Shown piece after piece: positions 1-6,924 of a stretch of DNA of 42,161 nucleotides. Position 1 is the first letter of the stretch. Each line of letters starts with the position of its first letter. A model generated the notes under the pieces. That model was not told the origin of the DNA, made no database searches, and was given only the letters and a program-made list of their open reading frames with translations. A program made the position numbers and the translations under genes. The DNA is from Candidatus Peribacteria bacterium RIFCSPHIGHO2_02_FULL_53_20 (GTDB lineage Bacteria > Patescibacteriota > Gracilibacteria > Peribacterales > Peribacteraceae). The stretch is taken from the NCBI GenBank assembly GCA_001787585.1, contig MFXW01000047.1:1-42161 (forward strand). The letters run 5' to 3'.

Positions 1-730
1 GACCTCCCACAATGCAGTACTTCACGAACGTGAGCGGGATCCAGTTTCCGAGACTCACGTCATAGAGGTATTCCAGAAATTCCAGCTGCACTCTGCGCGA
101 GAGCTTGCTTTCCCCATGCCGACGCGTGGCAAACGTGAACGGCAATTCGGAAACATGCGTCGTCTTCGGAACATGCACGAGGAGATCAAGAAGAATTTTG
201 AAGCCTTTGGGATTGAGCCGCGGAAGAACTTCTTCAAATGCCTTGCGGTCAATCGCGAAAAAACCACTCATGGGATCTTTGGCTTTCACAGCGCAAAGAG
301 AAAGCGCCATCTTTGTCGCGATCCGGCTGAGCATGTACCGACGCTCATCCCACTCTCCCACACTCCCCCCGGAAACATAGCGTGACCCGATGGCAATGCC
401 GGACCGCTGCTTCACCGCACCATGAAGTTTTTGTAGCAGTCCCGTGTCATGCTGCCCATCGGCATCCATGACCGCAAGCACATCGCCCTTCGCTGCGAGA
501 AACCCCTCGATGACCGCGGAAGAAAGACCTCTGCGACCCATGCGACGGATGACATGAACATCGCCAAGCTGCTGCGAAAGCTCTTGCGCTACTTTCCATG
601 TGCCATCCGGAGAGTCGTCGTCGACAACGATGATCTCATGGGGAACATGTGAAAGAGCAGCACGGATCTTCGGGAGAAGTTCCGGCAGATTTTCCGCTTC
701 GTTGAATGTGGGGAGAATGAGGGAGAGCAT
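1..730 (-). CDS. Polyprenyl-phosphate sugar synthase (DPM1-like GT2), partial
   Basis: This gene is not in the ORF track because it runs off the left edge without a stop; I translated it by hand from the ATG at 730. The protein begins MLSLILPTFNEAENLPELL and has the GT2 DPM1 features: a VVDDDSPDGT nucleotide-binding segment near residue 40, VMDADGQHD (the DXD-like metal site) near residue 90, and SRYVSGG further on. This family transfers a sugar from GDP-mannose or UDP-glucose to polyprenyl phosphate at the inner membrane face, giving a lipid-linked donor. The last visible residues (WIPLTFVKYCIVGG) look like the first helix of a GtrA domain, so the full protein is probably a GT2-GtrA fusion. 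A TACAAT box ends 8 nt before the start. The sugar specificity cannot be told. Confidence 0.9.
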   Translation of the reverse strand, partial: MLSLILPTFNEAENLPELLPKIRAALSHVPHEIIVVDDDSPDGTWKVAQELSQQLGDVHVIRRMGRRGLSSAVIEGFLAAKGDVLAVMDADGQHDTGLLQKLHGAVKQRSGIAIGSRYVSGGSVGEWDERRYMLSRIATKMALSLCAVKAKDPMSGFFAIDRKAFEEVLPRLNPKGFKILLDLLVHVPKTTHVSELPFTFATRRHGESKLSRRVQLEFLEYLYDVSLGNWIPLTFVKYCIVGG

Positions 731-742
731 GCCATGACATTG

Positions 743-769
743 TAGAGACGCACTGGCAGTGCGTCTCTA
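743..769. repeat. Perfect palindrome, 13-bp arms
   Basis: Two 13-bp arms (TAGAGACGCACTG and its complement) are separated by one base. It lies between divergent genes (starts at 730 and 826), so it is not an ordinary terminator. On the minus strand its outer end runs into TACAAT, the likely -10 of the glycosyltransferase gene. Confidence 0.85.
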
Positions 770-785
770 TGAAAAAACCATAATC

Positions 786-817
786 CCGTAGCGGAGGTTC
801 CTAAACCTCCGCTACGG
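786..817. repeat. Perfect palindrome, 14-bp arms
   Basis: The arms CCGTAGCGGAGGTT and AACCTCCGCTACGG flank a 4-nt loop. The right end supplies TACGGT (813-818), seven bases before the ATG at 826, so the palindrome appears to carry the -10 of the epimerase gene. Confidence 0.85.
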
Positions 818-825
818 TATGTGGG

Positions 826-1740
826 ATGAAAATCTTGGTCACTGGTTCATCAGGAACGATTGGCACCCGCCTCTGCGAAACGCTCCTGCAAAAAGGCTAC
901 GACGTTGCCGGTGTCGACTGGGTACCCAATAAATGGCAGCCGGCTGTGCAAAAAATCACCACGATCCTCGACCTCCGGGACAGAGAAGCTCTCATAGCGC
1001 ATAGCTCACAGCTCACAGCTGACGTGATCATCCACCTCGGCGCCAATGCCCGCGTCTATGAACTTGTGGAAGATCCTCCACGTGCGCTGGATAATTTCAT
1101 CACGCTTTTTAATACGCTGGAATTCGCACGCAACAATGGTATCAAAAAATTCTTCTTCGCTGGTTCTCGTGAAGGATATGGCAATATCCAGGTCGACAGA
1201 CTCACAGAGGACTTGGTGCGCGTCGAAAACTGCGAGAGCCCCTACACCGCAAGCAAAGTCGGCGGCGAAGCGCTCGTTCATGCCTACACACGCTGCTACG
1301 GAATTGATCATGTGATCATCCGCTTTAGTAATGTATACGGCGCCTACGACGATTCCGTCCGCGTCGTGCCCCTCTTCATCCGTCAGGCGCGCAAGAATGA
1401 AACGCTGAAAATCTTCGGCAAAGACAAATGTCTCGACTTCACCTACATCGACGACGCCGTCTCCGGCGTGATCAAGGCACTTGAAAAATTCGATGCTGTG
1501 AAAAATGACACCTATAACCTCGCATTTAGCGAAGGCACGACAATCCTGCGACTCGCGGAGATGATCATCGAACTCACGGGATCGAAGTCGAAAATTGAAC
1601 TTGGGGAGTCGCGAACGGGAGAAGTCATCCGGTATGTGGCGGATATTTCAAAGGCGAAGAAGGCCTTCGGATATGATCCCAAAACACCGTTTGCAGAAGG
1701 AGTGAAGAAGACGGTGGAGTGGTATGCCAAACATACATAG
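826..1740 (+). CDS. NAD-dependent nucleotide-sugar epimerase/dehydratase
   Basis: This is an extended short-chain dehydrogenase of 304 residues, close to the usual ~310 for the family. It has the Rossmann glycine motif TGSSGTIG at residues 6-13, a DLRD segment near residue 50, an active-site YTASK (Tyr-x-x-x-Lys) near residue 140, and the typical substrate-domain segment RFSNVYGAYD. Enzymes of this kind act on UDP- or GDP-sugars through a 4-keto intermediate; the exact substrate cannot be called. Around nt 1000-1019 a short tandem word (agctcac) is read as AHSSQLT, a possible small in-frame repeat expansion. The start follows a TACGGT box by 7 nt, with no Shine-Dalgarno. Diverged copies of its 3' end recur at 2194 and 3463. 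Confidence 0.9.
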   Translation: MKILVTGSSGTIGTRLCETLLQKGYDVAGVDWVPNKWQPAVQKITTILDLRDREALIAHSSQLTADVIIHLGANARVYELVEDPPRALDNFITLFNTLEFARNNGIKKFFFAGSREGYGNIQVDRLTEDLVRVENCESPYTASKVGGEALVHAYTRCYGIDHVIIRFSNVYGAYDDSVRVVPLFIRQARKNETLKIFGKDKCLDFTYIDDAVSGVIKALEKFDAVKNDTYNLAFSEGTTILRLAEMIIELTGSKSKIELGESRTGEVIRYVADISKAKKAFGYDPKTPFAEGVKKTVEWYAKHT

Positions 1741-1756
1741 AACAGAAGTTTCTGTT
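1741..1756 (+). terminator. Short hairpin after the epimerase stop
   Basis: Immediately after the stop codon, AACAGAA-GT-TTCTGTT forms a perfect 7-bp stem. There is only a weak T-run after it, so it is a possible rather than a clear terminator. Confidence 0.4.
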
Positions 1757-1780
1757 GTTAGAAATGGAGCATAGAGCAAT

Positions 1781-1808
1781 TTGACAAATATAATAAATGA
1801 ATTATAAT
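1781..1808 (+). promoter_or_regulatory. Sigma70-type promoter, TTGACA-N16-TATAAT
   Basis: A consensus -35 (1781-1786) and a consensus -10 (1803-1808) are separated by 16 bases in AT-rich sequence. It would start transcription near 1815, upstream of the 84-codon ORF at 1940. A 38-codon ORF (ATG 1797, stop 1911-1913, acidic) overlaps it, but its start lies before the predicted transcription start, so I do not call it a gene. Confidence 0.6.
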
Positions 1809-1939
1809 AATATTATAGATAAGGATCGAGAGGATGATTTGGAGATCAGAACTGCGGACATCGACGCATTTTTGGCACCACTCCTAGAAAACCGAACTTG
1901 GAGAAAACCTTGAATCCTGTACTTTCATAACTAAACCTT

Positions 1940-2194
1940 ATGACCAACAATCTTCCGACTGAAGATATTGATACTGCATTCATTGATCCGCAATTTGCGA
2001 ATGTCGTTGCAGATGCGACAATGCGACAGGCAGTGACAGCATTGCATAATGAGGGGCTTCAGGAACTGCAAAAGATTTTTGATGAAAAAATACCAAAGAA
2101 ACCAGGTGATACAAGTCCTTGCACTGATATTGCTCAAACTTTTCCAGGACATATGGCAGAGAAAGGTTGGGGATTTAGGAGAAGAAGAAAATGA
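1940..2194 (+). CDS. Small hypothetical protein, 84 aa
   Basis: This small reading frame begins MTNNLPTEDIDTAFIDPQF and is not recognised. The first half looks like a soluble helical protein (a regular Leu/Ala pattern through HNEGLQELQKIFDEK). The second half becomes Cys- and Arg-containing with an unconvincing RRRRK end, which suggests that the true frame breaks near nt 2095. It sits in the AT-rich insert between the epimerase and its second tail copy, downstream of a consensus promoter at 1781-1808. It may be a decayed gene or the start of one; no function can be proposed. Confidence 0.35.
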   Translation: MTNNLPTEDIDTAFIDPQFANVVADATMRQAVTALHNEGLQELQKIFDEKIPKKPGDTSPCTDIAQTFPGHMAEKGWGFRRRRK

Positions 2195-2304
2195 AAGTGA
2201 TCCGCTACATAGCGGATATTTCGAAGGCGAAGAAAGCCTTTGGGTTTGATCCAAAAGTACCGTTTGGGGAGGGAGTGAAGAGGGCGGTGGAGTGGTATCA
2301 AAAA
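2194..2304 (+). pseudogene. Diverged copy of the epimerase 3' end
   Basis: The frame reads VIRYIADISKAKKAFGFDPK and onward to VEWYQKK. It matches the last ~37 residues of the epimerase encoded at 826-1740, with 29 of 37 positions identical by my hand alignment. Most differences are conservative (V/I, Y/F, K/R), as expected if the source was once a functional paralogue. No upstream part of an epimerase is present and no stop follows at the expected place, so this is a gene remnant rather than a gene. Confidence 0.75.
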
Positions 2305-2343
2305 AAATGTATTAATGGCTTAATGAAACAAATGGGAAGATAC

Positions 2344-2378
2344 TTGACAAATTTGAAAAATAAATTTAAATTTGCTTT
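2344..2378 (+). promoter_or_regulatory. Leaderless promoter for the ClpP-like gene
   Basis: TTGACA (2344-2349), a 17-base spacer, TAAATT (2367-2372) and then exactly six bases lead to the ATG at 2379. The predicted transcription start coincides with the A of the start codon. This geometry fixes 2379 as the start. Confidence 0.7.
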
Positions 2379-3407
2379 ATGGATAGTATTACCCCTATGG
2401 AACGCTCCACTGCGGCAAGGGGCCGACTCACCTTCGCATTCAATAACTTCGTCAATGCAGAGACCACCGACATGCGAAATGCTGCCAGACAACACACGCA
2501 TTTTGAAATATTGAATTATACGAATGATGCAATACAAACCATCCCGGGTGCGCTGCCCCTACTAGCGATGCAAGAAGCAAGCGGGGATGTACGACGACTC
2601 ATTAAAAATGTAAATGAAGTTGATGAGAACCAGACTGCGAATCAAATTTCCTTATACAGAGAGGCTGCTCGAATGGCACACCTGGAAGCAGTTGCAGAAG
2701 AAGTTAGCCACAATCGATGGGATATCCTCCTTCTCATCAACTCCTCAGGTGGAGACATCGAAGCTTCATTGTTGATTGAGACTCTCATTGCCAACCAAAA
2801 AAAGGAAGCGACAATTACCAGTCTTGCGACAACACACGCGGAGAGTAATGCGGCATATCTTTTCCAATTTGGAAAACAGCGAATTGCGAAGCCAGATACG
2901 AGATTTACATTGCACTATCCACTGATGGGAAACCAGATTGTATCTCCTGCTTCCATGCAACCAGGCATGTTACGTAATCACATTCGCGCTTCATATGCTT
3001 TCGTAGCGGATCAGGTTAGAGGAGAAAATGCCGTACTCGCATGGCAATTGGAACAAGCAGCAATAACTCCTGGCGAAGATGGAAGAGGAACGATGACATG
3101 GCAAGGACAGGAAAGTCCCGGGTATGTCACAGAATTTTTTGACGCACGATCATCTATACGTGATCAATTAGAAATTCTTGTTGGAAGAAAGGTGGATTTC
3201 CAAAATTTTCAGACAGATGTTGTTGCGCGATTTGCATTGGAATCAATCATTGAGCAGAAATTACAGACTGCAGGTTGGGATCCACAAACAACTGTTTCAT
3301 CACTCGGCGGACAATTTCATGTGCCCTACACAGGTCAAGGCACTTATATGGTGGAAGATATTATCCCAGAACTTTTTGGAGATTCGGCTCTCATAACACA
3401 CAATTGA
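2379..3407 (+). CDS. ClpP/crotonase-fold serine protease-like protein
   Basis: This 342-residue protein has a ClpP-type core at about residues 110-215. It has INSSGGDIEAS (ClpP: INSPGGSV) at 120, HAESNAAYLFQFG with Ser156 at the position of the ClpP nucleophile, and TLHYPLMG with His179 at the position of the catalytic His. The 23-residue Ser-His spacing resembles ClpP. The third catalytic residue could not be assigned. The first ~100 residues and the last ~100 are not recognised. The protein is much longer than ClpP (~200) and lacks a signal peptide or membrane segment, so a cytosolic or phage/mobile-element role is possible. It lies in an AT-rich insert between two remnants of the epimerase tail and has its own leaderless promoter. 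The fold assignment is fairly secure; protease activity and substrate are inference. Confidence 0.75.
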   Translation: MDSITPMERSTAARGRLTFAFNNFVNAETTDMRNAARQHTHFEILNYTNDAIQTIPGALPLLAMQEASGDVRRLIKNVNEVDENQTANQISLYREAARMAHLEAVAEEVSHNRWDILLLINSSGGDIEASLLIETLIANQKKEATITSLATTHAESNAAYLFQFGKQRIAKPDTRFTLHYPLMGNQIVSPASMQPGMLRNHIRASYAFVADQVRGENAVLAWQLEQAAITPGEDGRGTMTWQGQESPGYVTEFFDARSSIRDQLEILVGRKVDFQNFQTDVVARFALESIIEQKLQTAGWDPQTTVSSLGGQFHVPYTGQGTYMVEDIIPELFGDSALITHN

Positions 3408-3449
3408 CACTAAAAAATTCTGAAGCCATGTCCGAAGCAGTTCCCAGTT

Positions 3450-3498
3450 TACAGCAGTGGTAAAAAAGACGTGGAGCGGTATAAGGCACATACACAGT
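3450..3498 (+). pseudogene. Third, shorter remnant of the epimerase 3' end
   Basis: Restoring one missing G after nt 3470 lets the sequence read VKKTVERYKAHT, against VKKTVEWYAKHT at the very end of the 826-1740 product. It marks the right border of the AT-rich insert that carries the ClpP-like gene. Confidence 0.6.
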
Positions 3499-3521
3499 TT
3501 TTCAGCGTGGTTTGCAGATAT

Positions 3522-3549
3522 TTGTTAATATACGTTTTTATGATATAAT
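3522..3549 (+). promoter_or_regulatory. Promoter of the Cys-rich surface protein, TTGTTA-N16-TATAAT
   Basis: A perfect TATAAT (3544-3549) follows TTGTTA (3522-3527) by 16 bases. Transcription would start near 3556, leaving a leader of about 55 bases before the chosen ATG at 3611. This differs from the leaderless pattern at most other genes here. Confidence 0.6.
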
Positions 3550-3610
3550 AGTATATTCATGGGTGACGCTCTCCCCATGCTCATCACACACATCCTTTTC
3601 CACTATCCAC

Positions 3611-6600
3611 ATGAAAACCGCACACAACGCGTGTTTCAAACGTCCGGTCAGCACGATCACCATCGTCGGTCTCACGCTCGTCGCATCGGTTTCCGTACGT
3701 TTATGGCACAGTGCCGCTACGGGGCAAGTCGCCCAAAGCTGCGGGGACAGTATTACCGTTGCACCGGAGCAGTGTGACGATGGCAATTATGACGCCCGGG
3801 ACGCATGTGCAAGCTGCCGCTGGACGTTTACGTGTGGTGATCGCAGTCTTTCCAATTACGAAGAGTGTGAAGACGGCAACACAGCAGACGGTGACGGATG
3901 CAACAGTGTATGTGTAAGGGAGAATGCCCCCGCAGGGCTTTCCCTGTCTTGGAATCCAGAACCAAGTTTGCCTACGACCGGAGGGGAATTCGCCGCTACC
4001 GTTGCACTTGGGAAGATGTGGATTATTGGCGGCACAGCACCGGGAGCCGGCATCTCAGACAAAGTATTTGCATCAGCGGATGGAGCAACGTGGCCGCAGA
4101 TAGGCACACTGCCCTATAAAGTCTACGGAGCATCAGCAATCGAATGGAATGGAGAGTTGTGGGTGATCGGGGGTGCGGGCTGCGGACAGAACTGCTACTA
4201 CAAGACGACATATCACTCTTCCGACGGAATAATCTGGTTGCCGGGACCAACTCTCCCCACTACCGCCATCGCATACAATGCCCCCATCTACATATACAAT
4301 GGAACGCTTTTTGCTCCGACAAGTTCAGCGACGGGTCTCCGCAAGACATACGGTCTGGCAAATGCCTCAGCTCAATGGACCCATCTTGCTTCCTGGTACG
4401 GCGGATCGATCACCACATTCCAAAATGCCTTATGGGGAATCAGCGGACGCATGATCTCCACCTCCACAAATGGAACGAGCTGGCAGTCTGCGAGCATTTT
4501 TCCTTCCTGGCTCAGTACGGGGCGCTATGTGGTGAACCCCGGTCAGCTCGTGGCACATGGGGGATATCTTTTCGCTATCGGCAATGCGAATGATCCGAAT
4601 GCCACGATGAGGAGCCCCAACTGTTTCAAGGTGATATTGTCTTCAGTCGATGGCAGGAACTGGGGGAAAACAGCCACATCACCATGTCAAAAACCCATTG
4701 CCAATCACCAGCTTCTTTCTTTTCACGATCGTCTTTGGATGATCGGGGGAGGATTGGCATTTTCAGCCACTGTTCCAAGTAGCAATGCAGTGTGTGGCAA
4801 TGGAGCTATGGAAAGCAATGAGCAGTGTGATGATGGTAATCGAGATACTAGTGACTCTTGTAGTAACGATTGTCGGCGCTTGGGCTGCGGCGACGGTATC
4901 GTTCAAGGCGGAGAACAGTGTGATGACGGAAACCAGGTGAATACCGACACCTGTACAAATGTCTGCCAATCCGCACGATGCGGCGACGGTATCAGGCGCC
5001 CTTCCGAACAATGTGACGATCAAAATATCATCGCCGGAGATGGCTGCTCTGCTCTGTGTACCGTGGAACCGGGATTCAGCTGCACTGGGGAAACACTGAG
5101 TACCTGCGTACGGATGTGTGGTAATGGAACACTGAATTCCGGCGAAACATGCGATGACCGGAATTTCACGGGTGGTGACGGATGTTCTGCGGCATGTGGA
5201 CTGGAATTCGGCTTCACTTGTAACGGTACCCCCAGTGTGTGCACTCCTCTTCCGCAGGGAACTTGTCTTCTCAATCGTCTGGTGAGTCACTGGAAACTTG
5301 ATGAACCGATGACCAGCGGTGCTCAGTTTCACCCACGGTCGCACAAAGATAGCCACGGATCGATCTCTCTCATCGAAGAAACAAGCGACGCGGCAAACGG
5401 CATTGGGACAGGGCCTGGACAGATCAATCTGGGGCTCGGTCTCGAAACAAGCTACTCCGGTGAGCGCCTTCGCGCGGAATCCCCTCTACTGTCACTCGGA
5501 GATACTCGTACAAGCGGATTCACCTTCGCGCTGTGGATCTATCCTTCTCTACGAATGAACAACCAGTCGTACGCACAGGGAATCGCGGAGAAGCCAGGAG
5601 AATTTAAGATCGCCATGACGAATAGCAATGTTATCTTTACCGTCATGAACGGCGCGCAAAGCCAAACAGTATCAACACCAATCACGCCCATCAATGGGAC
5701 ATACAAATACTCGCTCCTGACGGTATGGATGGATCCGCAGACACAGACCATCGGTATCCAAACGGGCAGGTCTGATCTGCAGTGGAACCCTGCTGTGACC
5801 GCATCATGGAACGGAGGAATAGGAGATAGAACGCAGCCCATGAAAATCGGTGCTGTTGCCGGTCAACCGCAGTATGGAGGATCTGTGGACTCGATCAGTC
5901 TCTGGAAGCGGACACTCACATCCGAAGAGCGCAGTAAGCTTTTTGCATTCGGAGCAGGTCTCGATTATGCATCCTTCGGTCATGTATGCAGTGCGACTCC
6001 CATCTGCGGCGATGCCATCGTTCAGGTTGGTGAGCAATGTGACGAGGGCGCGATGACGGATACAGGAAGGTGTACAAGAAACTGTCGCCTGGCTGTCTGC
6101 GGTGACAGTCTCACACGCACAGGAACGGAAGAATGCGACGACGGCAACCAGGTAAATACCGATGCATGCACGACTACCTGCAAGCGAGCTGCATGCGGAG
6201 ATAGATTCATTCAGCCGGGTGAAGAATGTGATGACGGGAATACGACGGCAACCGATGCCTGCACGCGAACGTGTAGAAACGCCCGCTGTGGTGATGGAGT
6301 CGCGCGCGCCGGCGTCGAGCAATGTGATGACGGAAATGCCGTAAGTAATGATGGTTGCGACGCACAGTGCAGATTCGAAACGATGACCCGCGACCGCTGT
6401 CTGCAGAACGTCAACAAACTCTGGGATCTCGCGCGCGGATGCATCGACAAAATCCGCTGCTACGAATACAACCGCAGCACTTGCCCGTCCTTTATTCCGT
6501 CCAACTACAAACCATGCAAAGTGGTGGGACAAACGTGCGCAGACGATTTCTCCCGCAACGGCCCAGGGGCGCCGAAGCGCTGCAATCAGATGAATCAACA

Positions 6601-6907
6601 GGAATGCGGCAATCGCGATACCAACGGCAATTTATGTATCTGGAATGGGGCGGTCTGTATCGCGGCGACCTACCAGGATCGATGCCTCCCTATCCGGGAT
6701 ACCGCGCAGTGCCTGCAAAATGATTTGTGTGTCTTCGGAAAGACGCGCAGCGGTCCCTATTACACTGGCTATCCGTACTGCTCGGAAAAATATACCTGCT
6801 CAGCAATCCGCACACAGGCAAACTGCACAAACGGGTTGCGCGCCAATATCTTCGCGCGCTGCCGTTGGAGTGCGGGAGCGAACAGATGCGAGAATACACC
6901 GCGGTAA
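3611..6907 (+). CDS. Secreted Cys-rich DUF4215/Kelch/LamG mosaic protein
   Basis: The ORF opens at 3512, but MKTAHNACFKRP at 3611 begins a clear signal peptide (basic start, then ITIVGLTLVASVSV), so I start there, giving 1098 residues. Domains in order: Cys-rich repeats (about 43-107); a Kelch-like propeller (116-390) with recurring WIIGG, WVIGG and WMIGG strands; DUF4215-type repeats (394-547) of the form CGDG..EQCDDGN...C...C; a LamG/concanavalin-like domain (551-793) with SHWKLDE and a FTFALWIYPS strand; more DUF4215 repeats (797-921); and a Cys-rich tail. About ten EQCDDGN-like units are visible. No sorting signal or transmembrane anchor was found at the C-terminus. Its role is presumably cell-surface binding or adhesion, possibly of the glycans made by this locus; that is inference. 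It converges on the next gene with only 17 bases between the stops. Confidence 0.9.
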   Translation: MKTAHNACFKRPVSTITIVGLTLVASVSVRLWHSAATGQVAQSCGDSITVAPEQCDDGNYDARDACASCRWTFTCGDRSLSNYEECEDGNTADGDGCNSVCVRENAPAGLSLSWNPEPSLPTTGGEFAATVALGKMWIIGGTAPGAGISDKVFASADGATWPQIGTLPYKVYGASAIEWNGELWVIGGAGCGQNCYYKTTYHSSDGIIWLPGPTLPTTAIAYNAPIYIYNGTLFAPTSSATGLRKTYGLANASAQWTHLASWYGGSITTFQNALWGISGRMISTSTNGTSWQSASIFPSWLSTGRYVVNPGQLVAHGGYLFAIGNANDPNATMRSPNCFKVILSSVDGRNWGKTATSPCQKPIANHQLLSFHDRLWMIGGGLAFSATVPSSNAVCGNGAMESNEQCDDGNRDTSDSCSNDCRRLGCGDGIVQGGEQCDDGNQVNTDTCTNVCQSARCGDGIRRPSEQCDDQNIIAGDGCSALCTVEPGFSCTGETLSTCVRMCGNGTLNSGETCDDRNFTGGDGCSAACGLEFGFTCNGTPSVCTPLPQGTCLLNRLVSHWKLDEPMTSGAQFHPRSHKDSHGSISLIEETSDAANGIGTGPGQINLGLGLETSYSGERLRAESPLLSLGDTRTSGFTFALWIYPSLRMNNQSYAQGIAEKPGEFKIAMTNSNVIFTVMNGAQSQTVSTPITPINGTYKYSLLTVWMDPQTQTIGIQTGRSDLQWNPAVTASWNGGIGDRTQPMKIGAVAGQPQYGGSVDSISLWKRTLTSEERSKLFAFGAGLDYASFGHVCSATPICGDAIVQVGEQCDEGAMTDTGRCTRNCRLAVCGDSLTRTGTEECDDGNQVNTDACTTTCKRAACGDRFIQPGEECDDGNTTATDACTRTCRNARCGDGVARAGVEQCDDGNAVSNDGCDAQCRFETMTRDRCLQNVNKLWDLARGCIDKIRCYEYNRSTCPSFIPSNYKPCKVVGQTCADDFSRNGPGAPKRCNQMNQQECGNRDTNGNLCIWNGAVCIAATYQDRCLPIRDTAQCLQNDLCVFGKTRSGPYYTGYPYCSEKYTCSAIRTQANCTNGLRANIFARCRWSAGANRCENTPR

Positions 6908-6924
6908 ATTTTGCTCTCGATACG

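Noticed and set aside
1797-1913. 38-aa acidic ORF after the epimerase
   Set aside because: Its start codon lies between the -35 and -10 of a consensus promoter, so the transcript would begin downstream of it; there is no recognisable motif.
3559-3777. 72-aa ORF starting near the TATAAT of the Cys-rich gene
   Set aside because: It overlaps the signal-peptide-coding start of the larger protein in another frame and shows no motif, although its ATG is well placed for a leaderless start.
4763-5356. Minus-strand ORF of 197 aa inside the Cys-rich gene
   Set aside because: It is antisense to the DUF4215 repeats; repeated Cys/Asp codons leave open frames on the opposite strand. No recognisable domain.
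5804-6598. Minus-strand ORF of 264 aa inside the Cys-rich gene
   Set aside because: Same cause: a shadow of repeat-rich coding sequence, with no start signal and no motif.
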